A stretch of 13,193 bases of DNA from Verrucomicrobiota bacterium (lineage in GTDB: Bacteria > Verrucomicrobiota > Verrucomicrobiia > Opitutales > Opitutaceae). The position numbers were made by a program, and so were the translations under genes. This document shows positions 7,786 to 13,193 of this stretch, piece by piece (the stretch's first letter is position 1; every line of letters starts with the position of its first letter). The notes beneath the pieces are model-generated. The model was not told where the DNA came from. It saw only the letters and a list, made by a program, of their open reading frames with translations, and did not search any database. Location: the NCBI GenBank assembly GCA_023426435.1, contig JAFAAS010000190.1, forward strand, positions 1 to 13,193. The letters run 5' to 3'.

Positions 7786-8814
7786 CTACCGCTCTGCGCG
7801 ATCTCCAGCCCCCTCCGAACACCCGCGCCACGCGTCCAGCACGCCCATGTTCCCGAGCGTGTCCGCCACCGTCATCTGCGGCACTTCCTTCGCGCCCGCC
7901 CTCAACGCCGCGCCAAACGCATCCGCCTCCAACCCGTAAAGCCACTCTCCCGTCTCCACCGCGATCTCCTCCGTCGCGTCTCCACGTTTTAGATACATCC
8001 GCACCGCGCCGCCTTCCCGCCCGGGCACCCACGGCTCCGGCACATGCAGCCAGCCGTCCGTCCCATAAATCCGCGCACAATTATCCTGCGCGAGCGCCAC
8101 GCCACACGACACCTGCGCGATCATTCCGCTCGCAAACTCCAGCGTCGCCGCCGCCCACGCATCCACCCCCGTCTCCGGATGCCAGCGCACCGCGCCCGTC
8201 ACCTTCGCCGGATCGAGAAACGCCTTCCCCGCATCCACGCCCGCGATCAAACGCGCCAGCGACACCGGATAACATCCCACATCCAGAATTCCGCCCCCGC
8301 CCAGTTCCTTGCTGAAAAAACGATTCTTCGGATCGAACGCCGTCGAAAAACTAAACGTCGCCTGCACCAGCCCCACCCGCCCGATCGCGCCACTCCGCAC
8401 GATCTCCACGATCTTCGCCGTCTGCGGATGACACCGATACATGAACGCCTCCATCAACATCACCCCCGCCGCCCGACACGCCTCCGCCGCCCGCGCCGCC
8501 TCCTCCCGCGTCATGGCAAGAGGCTTCTCGCACAGCACATGTTTCCCCGCCCGCGCCGCCTTCAAGATCCACTCCGCATGCTGCGGATGCGGCGTCGCGA
8601 TATACACCGCCTCCACCTCCGGATCCGCCAGCAACGCTTCATAACTCCCATGCGCCCGCGGCACGCCCATCTCGCGCGCAAATTTCTCCGCCCCTTCCAC
8701 CGACCTGCTCCCCACCGCCACCACGCTTCCCGTCCTCGATCGCGCCACCCCTCCCGCAAACGCCCGCGCAATTCCCCCCGTCGCCAAAATCCCCCAACTC
8801 ACTCGTTTCTCCAT
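7786..8814 (-). CDS. Gfo/Idh/MocA family NAD(P)-dependent oxidoreductase
   Basis: This is a 342-residue cytoplasmic oxidoreductase, a normal size for the family. The N-terminal Rossmann fold starts at once with 'WGILATGGIARAFA'. The family signature 'HVLCEKPLAM' contains Lys97. The C-terminal substrate domain has 'GGGGILDVGCYPVSLARLI' with Asp178 and Tyr182. This Lys/Asp/Tyr arrangement is that of the dimeric dihydrodiol dehydrogenase and sugar 1-dehydrogenase branch, rather than the Lys/Asp/His set of inositol dehydrogenases. The reaction is probably oxidation or reduction of a sugar or polyol with NAD(P); the substrate cannot be read from sequence. ATG 8814 is chosen because 'MEKRVSWGIL' fits the family start. 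ATG 8835 is an alternative with GGAGG at 8840-8844 only 4 nt upstream, and GTG 8847 is a third choice. The gene diverges from the SpoU gene across a 244-nt spacer with two operator-like repeats and a consensus -10 on its strand. Confidence 0.93.
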   Translation of the reverse strand: MEKRVSWGILATGGIARAFAGGVARSRTGSVVAVGSRSVEGAEKFAREMGVPRAHGSYEALLADPEVEAVYIATPHPQHAEWILKAARAGKHVLCEKPLAMTREEAARAAEACRAAGVMLMEAFMYRCHPQTAKIVEIVRSGAIGRVGLVQATFSFSTAFDPKNRFFSKELGGGGILDVGCYPVSLARLIAGVDAGKAFLDPAKVTGAVRWHPETGVDAWAAATLEFASGMIAQVSCGVALAQDNCARIYGTDGWLHVPEPWVPGREGGAVRMYLKRGDATEEIAVETGEWLYGLEADAFGAALRAGAKEVPQMTVADTLGNMGVLDAWRGCSEGAGDRAER

Positions 8815-8901
8815 AATCCGCGCCACGATGCCCATCCCCCCTCCCACCGCAATCCTCCACCCACTCCGCCCTCCTCAATCCACTACCCAATCCAACTAGT
8901 C

Positions 8902-8916
8902 ATACATTATATTACA
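8902..8916. promoter_or_regulatory. Operator-like repeat, copy 1
   Basis: ATACATTATATTACA is identical to 8948-8962, starting 46 nt away, and lies in an AT-rich island within a very GC-rich region. Its left half-site is degenerate (GTCATA in place of TGTAAT), so it reads as a weaker half-conserved operator. It overlaps a perfect -10 on the minus strand, as expected for repression of the oxidoreductase gene. The regulator is unknown; GntR- or LacI-type repressors often use such TGTAAT..ATTACA palindromes. Confidence 0.55.
8906..8911 (-). promoter_or_regulatory. Possible -10 element for the oxidoreductase gene
   Basis: On the minus strand this reads TATAAT, a perfect -10 hexamer, inside operator copy 1. 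The nearest -35-like match is TTGAGG at 8931-8936 with a long 19-nt spacer, so the promoter is tentative. It would give a leader of roughly 85 nt. The same TATAAT recurs at 8952-8957 in copy 2. Confidence 0.35.
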
Positions 8917-8943
8917 TCGATTCCTTCTCACCTCAATCCATGC

Positions 8944-8962
8944 TGTAATACATTATATTACA
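8944..8962. promoter_or_regulatory. Operator-like palindrome, copy 2
   Basis: TGTAATACATTATATTACA is a 19-bp inverted repeat, TGTAAT-N7-ATTACA. Its last 15 bases repeat exactly at 8902-8916. It sits between divergent genes, 130 nt from the oxidoreductase start and about 97 nt from the SpoU start, so it could control either. Both the symmetry and the duplication support a dimeric repressor or activator site. Confidence 0.55.
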
Positions 8963-9058
8963 ATCTTCCGACCACCCTTCCACGTCTCTCGCCGAATCCG
9001 CCCCGCCTTACACCAAGCTCGCTCCTCGCCGCACGCCACCCACACTTCCGCCGTTCGC

Positions 9059-9805
9059 ATGCTGACCAAAGCCGACATCCAACATCTCCGCTCCCTCCGC
9101 GAAAAAAAACACCGCGAAGCACTCGGCCTGTTCGTCGTCGAAGGCGACAAAGTCATCGCCGAGCTCCTCTCCGCGAATTTCCCGTTCCTCGAAATCTACA
9201 CCACCCACCGCGCCGCGCTTCCTTCGCCATCCGCCACCTTCTCGCCGCGCATCATCGAAATCACCGCCGCCGAAATGGCCCGTATCAGCCATTTCCCTAC
9301 GCCCTCCTCCCTCTTCGCCGTCGGCCGCCTGCATCGTCACCCGCTCGATCCCGCCGCCCTCGACCACGGTCTCACCCTCGCCCTCGACGGCCTGCAGGAT
9401 CCCGGCAATGTCGGCACGCTTCTCCGTCTCGCCGACTGGTTCGCCTTCGATCGCGTTCTGCTCTCACCCGATTCCGCCGACCTTTTCCATCAGAAGGTGA
9501 TCAACGCCAGCATGGGCTCCTTCGCCCGCGTCCGCGTCCACACCGTCGACCTTCCCGCCGCGCTCGCCCACACCCGCGCCCCCATCCTTGGTTGCGACTT
9601 GATCGGCGACGACGTCCACACGCTTTCATCCCTCTCCAACGCCGTTGTCGTCATCGGCAGCGAGGGCCGCGGCCTTTCTCCCGACGTCAAAGCCCGCATC
9701 ACCCGCTTCATCACCATCCCGCGCTACGGCAGCGCCGAATCTCTCAACGCCGCCGTCGCCGCCGCCATCGTCTGCGACAATCTTCGCCGCACCCGAACGC
9801 CCTGA
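9059..9805 (+). CDS. SpoU/TrmH family RNA 2'-O-methyltransferase
   Basis: This 248-residue protein has the full SPOUT layout. The N-terminal RNA-binding part has 'SLREKKHREALGLFVVEGDK', the usual SpoU substrate-binding signature. The trefoil-knot methylase domain has motif 1 'LDGLQDPGNVGTLLRLADWF' with the conserved Asn and Arg, motif 2 'VVVIGSEGRGLSPDV' and motif 3 'ITIPRYGSAESLNAAVAAAI'. It should transfer a methyl group from S-adenosylmethionine to a ribose 2'-OH in rRNA or tRNA in the cytoplasm. The exact target cannot be assigned, since RlmB-, TsnR- and TrmH-like members share these motifs. ATG 9059 directly precedes 'LTKADIQHLRSL' and is the natural start, although no Shine-Dalgarno is visible. 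The gene diverges from the oxidoreductase and converges on nrfA, and its stop is followed at once by paired hairpins. A housekeeping role is likely, with no evident link to its neighbours. Confidence 0.93.
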   Translation: MLTKADIQHLRSLREKKHREALGLFVVEGDKVIAELLSANFPFLEIYTTHRAALPSPSATFSPRIIEITAAEMARISHFPTPSSLFAVGRLHRHPLDPAALDHGLTLALDGLQDPGNVGTLLRLADWFAFDRVLLSPDSADLFHQKVINASMGSFARVRVHTVDLPAALAHTRAPILGCDLIGDDVHTLSSLSNAVVVIGSEGRGLSPDVKARITRFITIPRYGSAESLNAAVAAAIVCDNLRRTRTP

Positions 9806-9858
9806 CGCTTCCGCTGCCCTCATCGCGAGGCAGCGGAGAGCGGCCGCAACAAGCCGCT
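9806..9858. terminator. Two adjacent hairpins between convergent genes
   Basis: Hairpin 1 pairs TCCGCTGCC (9810-9818) with GGCAGCGGA (9829-9837) around a 10-nt loop; CGCT/AGCG extends it outside a bulge. Hairpin 2 pairs AGCGGC (9839-9844) with GCCGCT (9853-9858). They lie directly after the SpoU stop and about 33 nt beyond the nrfA stop, where a bidirectional terminator is expected. Neither strand has a clear U tract, so intrinsic termination is uncertain. Confidence 0.4.
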
Positions 9859-9890
9859 TCCGCTCGCCGGCCGTCGCCGCTACATCGCGC

Positions 9891-11390
9891 CTAGTCCGCC
9901 TGAGCCGCCGCCTCGCGCGCACCCGAGCCACCGCCCGCCACCTGCGAGCGGCCCGCGCCCATCTTCGCCGTCTCGAGCTGCCCCTGGCGCGCGTAGTCGA
10001 TCGCTTCCGCCAACACCCGCGCCGCTTCCTGCGACGCGTGGAAGCCCATCGAGTTTTCCGCGTAAACGAAATCCAGCCGCCACTGCGCCTTCCGCTGCAA
10101 CTCCCGCGCGCGCTCCAACTCCGCATCGCTCGCGCCCGCGTTCTTCGCCTCCGCCAGACTCGTGATCAACGCCACGATCGCCTCCTGCCCGCGATCCAGC
10201 AGCCCGCGATTCCGGTCCTGAATGATCTCCACGCGCGCCTTCAACTCCTCCTCCGGCACGCGATGACAGGTCTGGCACGAGGCCGCCACGTTCAACAGCG
10301 GCGAGCGCACGTGGTGATTGCTCACCTTGATCGCACCTTCGCGCTGATACGGCATGTGACAATCCGCGCACGACACACCGCTCCGCGCATGAATGCCCTG
10401 GCTCCACATCTCGAACTCCGGATGCTGCGCCTTCAACACTCCCGCGCCGGAATCGGCGTGCGTCCAATCCGAATACCCCTCCGCATCGTAATACGCTTCG
10501 ATCTGCTCCGCCCGCAGTCCGTTGTTCCACGGATGCGTCACGAGCTTCTGCGTGCCTTTGAAATAATACTCGTTGTGACACTGCGCGCACACGAGCGAAC
10601 GCATCTCCTGCCGCGTCGCCTCCAGATTCGGCTGATACTCGCCCTGCCGCCCTTCGCGCCGCCACCGCTCGATGCTCGGCAAATGCGGCGTCGGATAATC
10701 CGACTTCGCCAGCGCGCGAATACCGTTGAGAAACGCCGGCCGCGACACCTGCAGGTTCATCGTCTCCGCATCATGACAATCGATGCACGACACCGGATGC
10801 TCCACCAACTTCTCCGCCTCCGTGAACGGCATCGCGCACACGACTTCGAAACCTTTCTGAATCTGCTCTTCGCGATGCTCCTTCCCCGCCGGCGCGCCCG
10901 CCTCCAAACCTTTCGCGATATACGTCGGGATCACCGACGAATGACACTGCAAACACGAACCCGGCTGCTTGAACTGATGCACCCGCTCCGTCTCGCGCTG
11001 ATCGCTCAACATATACGCGTGCCCGCGCTCCTCGCGATAATCGATCGCGAACGCATACCCGTTGAAAATCGTCCGCCACGCCGGATTGCGGTCCAAATGC
11101 TGGAACGCCTCGCTCCCGCCATACTTCGTCCTCTCGATGTCCACCGTCCGGCGATAGCTGTCGTATTGCCGCGGATAATTCTTCCCCCACAACACCGGGT
11201 CCGTCGTCTCGTCATCCACCTCCACCACGCGAAATACGTGCTGCGTCGCCTCCGCCTTCCGCGCCACGATGTTCTGATAGAGCAACAACACCAGAAACGT
11301 CGCCACGCCCACCACCGCCAGCACCGCGACATACACCCACAGCGCCACTCCGCGCTGTCCCAACATCCGCGAACGTTCTTCAGATTTCAT
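9891..11390 (-). CDS. nrfA: Cytochrome c nitrite reductase, pentaheme catalytic subunit NrfA (CxxCH-type heme 1)
   Basis: This 499-residue protein should reduce nitrite to ammonium (six electrons) in the periplasm. Five heme motifs are seen: CLQCH (146-150), CIDCH (202-206), CAQCH (268-272), CADCH (341-345) and CQTCH (372-376). The active-site residues known from E. coli and Wolinella NrfA are conserved: Arg132 in 'SDQRET', Tyr275 in 'CHNEYYF' and His323 in 'LKAQHPE'. The calcium ligands (Glu274, Lys320, Gln322) are present too. The odd point is that the first motif aligns with the CxxCK active-site heme of E. coli but has His150 in place of Lys. The N terminus is one hydrophobic helix (about residues 15-38) without a convincing cleavage site, so the protein is probably membrane-anchored. 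ATG 11390 is chosen because the in-frame extension upstream overlaps the end of nrfH and has no family match. There is no Shine-Dalgarno at this ATG; a small upstream frame overlaps it as ATGA. The gene lies 67 nt downstream of nrfH in one operon. Confidence 0.95.
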   Translation of the reverse strand: MKSEERSRMLGQRGVALWVYVAVLAVVGVATFLVLLLYQNIVARKAEATQHVFRVVEVDDETTDPVLWGKNYPRQYDSYRRTVDIERTKYGGSEAFQHLDRNPAWRTIFNGYAFAIDYREERGHAYMLSDQRETERVHQFKQPGSCLQCHSSVIPTYIAKGLEAGAPAGKEHREEQIQKGFEVVCAMPFTEAEKLVEHPVSCIDCHDAETMNLQVSRPAFLNGIRALAKSDYPTPHLPSIERWRREGRQGEYQPNLEATRQEMRSLVCAQCHNEYYFKGTQKLVTHPWNNGLRAEQIEAYYDAEGYSDWTHADSGAGVLKAQHPEFEMWSQGIHARSGVSCADCHMPYQREGAIKVSNHHVRSPLLNVAASCQTCHRVPEEELKARVEIIQDRNRGLLDRGQEAIVALITSLAEAKNAGASDAELERARELQRKAQWRLDFVYAENSMGFHASQEAARVLAEAIDYARQGQLETAKMGAGRSQVAGGGSGAREAAAQAD

Positions 11391-11446
11391 GGCTTGAAAA
11401 AGTAGGAGCCCGCTTGCGGGCGATTGTTTTGGAAACGAAAAATCAT
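11387..11446 (-). CDS. Possible 19-codon leader ORF overlapping the nrfA start
   Basis: An ATG at 11446-11444 lies 6 nt after a strong Shine-Dalgarno (GAGGAGG in the transcript, core at 11453-11457) just past the nrfH stop. The frame encodes 19 residues beginning MIFRFQNNRPQ, then ends in TGA that overlaps the nrfA start codon as ATGA. An earlier ATG at 11452 directly abuts the Shine-Dalgarno. Much of the peptide is the REP palindrome read through, so it may have no function as a protein. Translation of it could deliver ribosomes to nrfA, which lacks its own ribosome binding site. This role is inferred from layout alone. Confidence 0.35.
   Translation of the reverse strand: MIFRFQNNRPQAGSYFFKP
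11402..11425 (+). repeat. REP-like palindromic element (GTAGGAGC type)
   Basis: A GTAGGAGC head is followed by GCCCGC-TT-GCGGGC (stem 11408-11413 with 11416-11421) and then GATT. This is the form of the REP sequences of pseudomonads and relatives, where a conserved GTAGGAGC or GTGGGAGC precedes a GC-rich hairpin with a TT-containing loop; they are linked to RAYT transposases. It lies wholly between nrfH and nrfA, inverted relative to the operon, with the hairpin ending 17 nt before the nrfA start codon. In the mRNA the hairpin is followed by UCCUACUUUUUC, so it could stabilise the nrfH message or partly terminate transcription. Confidence 0.7.
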
Positions 11447-11452
11447 CGCCAT

Positions 11453-11459
11453 CCTCCTC
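11453..11459 (-). promoter_or_regulatory. Strong ribosome binding site in the nrfH-nrfA junction
   Basis: The transcript reads GAGGAGG here, overlapping the nrfH stop codon, and is the best Shine-Dalgarno seen in the window. It is 6 nt from the ATG at 11446 but more than 60 nt from the nrfA ATG. It therefore serves the small leader frame directly and nrfA only by coupling. Confidence 0.55.
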
Positions 11460-11934
11460 ACCGCACCGGCCCATGCCCCACATCGCGGTGACAACTCATG
11501 CAGTCGAGCAACATCCGCTCATCGCCCGCGTGCGTGTTGATGCCGGATACAATCTGCTGGTGGCACCCCACGCAGTTCTCCTGCAGCACCGCCACGTTCT
11601 TCTGCCGAATCATGATCGGCTCGTGAAAATCCTGCAGCGTAAACCCCTTCGAATGCCAATACCCATTCTCCGCCTTCGTGATGTATTTGCGGATGAAATC
11701 ATGCGGGGTGTGACAGTCGTTGCACGTCGCCACCGCATGATGCGGCGACTTCAACCAACCGTCGTATTGCTCGCGCATGATGTGGCAGTTCACACACGCC
11801 ACCGGGTCGTCCGAAAAATACGACAACCCTTCCGCGTAATAAAACGTGTAGCTCCCGATTCCGGCAAACAACCCCACCGTGCTCGCCAAGCCAAGCAGCA
11901 ACAAAACGCGCGTTCGTGTGGTGGGGAGTTTCAC
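11458..11934 (-). CDS. nrfH: Cytochrome c nitrite reductase small subunit NrfH (tetraheme quinol dehydrogenase)
   Basis: This is a NapC/NirT-family membrane tetraheme cytochrome of 158 residues from GTG 11934. A short basic N terminus is followed by one membrane helix (about residues 8-32). Four heme motifs follow: CVNCH (47-51), CNDCH (71-75), CVGCH (121-125) and CMSCH (145-149). The first is followed at once by 'IMREQYDGW', and the second sits in 'SPHHAVATCNDCHTPHD'. Both are hallmarks of NrfH, where the Met after the first motif is a heme ligand near the quinol site. It should oxidise menaquinol on the outer face of the membrane and pass electrons to NrfA, encoded 67 nt downstream. The start is uncertain: GTG 11934 has a weak AAAGAG before it and gives the usual short N terminus, while TTG 11982 would add 16 residues and is bounded upstream by an in-frame TAA. 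No Ccs/Ccm cytochrome maturation genes are in view. Confidence 0.94.
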   Translation of the reverse strand: MKLPTTRTRVLLLLGLASTVGLFAGIGSYTFYYAEGLSYFSDDPVACVNCHIMREQYDGWLKSPHHAVATCNDCHTPHDFIRKYITKAENGYWHSKGFTLQDFHEPIMIRQKNVAVLQENCVGCHQQIVSGINTHAGDERMLLDCMSCHRDVGHGPVR

Positions 11935-11982
11935 AATCTCTTTGGAGACGCGGGACGTTATGGACGCCACGTCGAAAAACAA

Positions 11983-12191
11983 CCCGCATTATCCGCTTTC
12001 GCCTCCCCCACGCCACTTTCGTCCGTCACGCGCGTCTTGCCTCGACGCCCCGACAGAAATTCCGCACCGCCCGCCGCCCGTATCCAAGTTTTAACTATGC
12101 ACGCCGGCCGCCGCCCCCGCCGCATCCCGAAGCATCGACTCCGCTCCCCGTTCGCCATTTTCCGCTTGTTCGCCCACTCCTTCTCACCCCT
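11983..12191. other. Divergent spacer between nrfH and the ThuA gene
   Basis: This stretch must hold the promoters of two divergent genes, but I see no convincing -35/-10 pair, FNR-type box or ribosome binding site. The only AT-rich patch is around 12086-12098 (CCAAGTTTTAACTATG). The open frame running through it into the ThuA gene is a low-complexity Arg/Pro-rich extension overlapping the nrfH 5' end, and I do not treat it as coding. Confidence 0.4.
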
Positions 12192-13133
12192 ATGAAGCTC
12201 CGCCCTCCCCTCCGCCCGCTCGCGATCCTCCTGCTCGCCTTCGCCAGCACGCTCACCCACGCCGCCCCTCCGCCCATGCAAAAACTCCTCCTCATCACCG
12301 GCCAGTCCAACCCCTATCACGATTGGACCAGGAGCGCTCCGCTCGTGAAACAATACCTCGAAGACACCCAGCTCTTCTCCGTCGATGTCGCCACCACGCC
12401 GCCCATGGGCAGCGACATGTCTTCCTTCAAACCCGACTTCAAACCCTACGCCGCCGTCGTCGTCGTTTACGAGGGCGACGAATGGCCCGCCGAAACCAAA
12501 AGCGCTTTCGTCGACTACATGCGCAACGGCGGCGGCCTCGTCACCGTGCACGACGCCGACAACGCCTTCCCCTACTGGAAGGAATGGAACGAAATGATCG
12601 GCGTCGGCGGCTGGGGCTTCAAACCCGACGGCAAAATCGGCGCGCGCGACGAATCCTGGGGCCCGAAAATCCGCTGGCGCGACGGCCGCATGGTCCTCGA
12701 CGACTCCCCCGGCACCGCCGGCCACCCGCCGTCGCACGACTTCATCGTCACCACCCGCGCCCCCGATCACCCGATCATGAAGGGGCTCCCCGCCGAATGG
12801 CTCCACGCCAAGGACGAAATCTACAGCCAGCTCCGCGGGCCCGCGAAAAACGTCACCGTCCTCGCCACCGCCCACGCCGACCAAGCCAAATTCCCCAAAG
12901 CATCCGGCGAACACGAGCCCATGCTCATGACGATCTCCTACGGCAAGGGCCGGGTCTTCCACACCACGCTCGGCCACGTCAGCCCAAAAGACGAAGCCCC
13001 CTTCGCCTGCATGTCCTGCGTCGGCTTCATCACCACCCTCCAACGCGGCACCGAATGGGCCGCCACCGGCAAAGTCACCCAACCCGTTCCCCACGACTTC
13101 CCCACCGCCGACCGCATCTCCCTCCGCCAATAA
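12192..13133 (+). CDS. Secreted ThuA-domain protein
   Basis: This 313-residue protein has a clear signal peptide: MKLRPPLRP, a hydrophobic core AILLLAFAST, then THA before the likely cut after residue 24. The mature part is a ThuA-like (class I glutamine amidotransferase-like fold) domain. It starts with 'LLLITGQSNPYHDW', then 'FKPYAAVVVVYEGDEWP' and 'YMRNGGGLVTVHDADNAF', and later 'HDFIVTTRAPDHPIMKGLP' and 'GRVFHTTLGHV'. These are the usual ThuA landmarks. ThuA proteins are linked to trehalose and other sugar use, and in Verrucomicrobiota and Planctomycetes secreted versions occur in large numbers, but no reaction is firmly established. ATG 12192 is chosen because it gives the signal peptide; the frame is open further upstream, but that part is non-protein-like and overlaps nrfH antisense. 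It is divergent from nrfH, so a shared promoter region is likely but no functional link is implied. Confidence 0.93.
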   Translation: MKLRPPLRPLAILLLAFASTLTHAAPPPMQKLLLITGQSNPYHDWTRSAPLVKQYLEDTQLFSVDVATTPPMGSDMSSFKPDFKPYAAVVVVYEGDEWPAETKSAFVDYMRNGGGLVTVHDADNAFPYWKEWNEMIGVGGWGFKPDGKIGARDESWGPKIRWRDGRMVLDDSPGTAGHPPSHDFIVTTRAPDHPIMKGLPAEWLHAKDEIYSQLRGPAKNVTVLATAHADQAKFPKASGEHEPMLMTISYGKGRVFHTTLGHVSPKDEAPFACMSCVGFITTLQRGTEWAATGKVTQPVPHDFPTADRISLRQ

Positions 13134-13142
13134 ACTACTGTC

Positions 13143-13193
13143 GGGCGGGTCTCCCACCCCCGCTCCTCCCTCCCGTAGCGCGGTCAACCTGAC
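13143..13193. repeat. Palindromic sequences after the ThuA gene, cut by the window end
   Basis: Ten nt past the ThuA stop, GGGCGGGTCTCCCACCC can fold with GGGT (13147-13150) pairing ACCC (13156-13159), a possible weak terminator. Near the end, GTAGCGCGGTCAACCTGAC (13175-13193) begins a second palindrome: GTCA pairs TGAC, and the GCGCG before it would extend the stem if CGCGC follows outside the window. The GTAG head resembles the REP at 11402. This is tentative because the sequence stops inside the repeat. Confidence 0.3.

Noticed and set aside
11916..12191. N-terminal extension of the ThuA gene by 92 codons
   Set aside because: It overlaps the nrfH start region on the other strand, has no protein-like composition, and would bury the clear signal peptide that begins at 12192.

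Overview
The window is very GC-rich, with strong C- and G-ending codon bias. That bias produces long spurious antisense reading frames, which I left out. Gene content is a DUF2339 membrane protein, two sensor kinases with a hybrid architecture, a Gfo/Idh/MocA oxidoreductase, a SpoU methylase, an nrfHA pair and a secreted ThuA-domain protein. Together with a GTAGGAGC-type REP and an IS630-like miniature element, this fits a Gram-negative bacterium, most likely Verrucomicrobiota of the Opitutaceae type. The assignment is inferred from style and content, not from a marker gene.

Layout: (1) 2-2656 (+), the 3' part of a large DUF2339 polytopic membrane protein that runs in from outside the window. 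(2) 2871-4643 and 4670-7441 (+), two adjacent sensor kinases 26 nt apart: a membrane CHASE3-PAS-HisKA-HATPase kinase, then a soluble REC-PAS-GAF-PAS-HisKA-HATPase-REC hybrid. (3) 7438-7647, a 210-bp miniature inverted-repeat element whose left end coincides with the stop codon of the hybrid kinase. (4) 7786-8814 (-) Gfo/Idh/MocA oxidoreductase and 9059-9805 (+) SpoU RNA methyltransferase. They diverge from an AT-rich spacer holding two 15-bp repeats that look like operators. (5) 9891-11390 (-) nrfA and 11458-11934 (-) nrfH, a cytochrome c nitrite reductase and its quinol-oxidising anchor. The 67-nt space between them holds a REP palindrome and a tiny open frame with a strong ribosome binding site whose stop overlaps the nrfA start. 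(6) 12192-13133 (+), a secreted ThuA-domain protein, followed by a second palindromic sequence cut by the window end.

Functionally, NrfH would pass electrons from menaquinol to NrfA for six-electron reduction of nitrite to ammonium in the periplasm. The kinases would form a phosphorelay with no DNA-binding output in the window. The oxidoreductase and ThuA protein suggest carbohydrate metabolism. No complete novel system is evident. The most distinctive points are the CxxCH (not CxxCK) active-site heme of NrfA, the unusual nrfH-nrfA junction, and the miniature element inserted at the CTAG of a stop codon.
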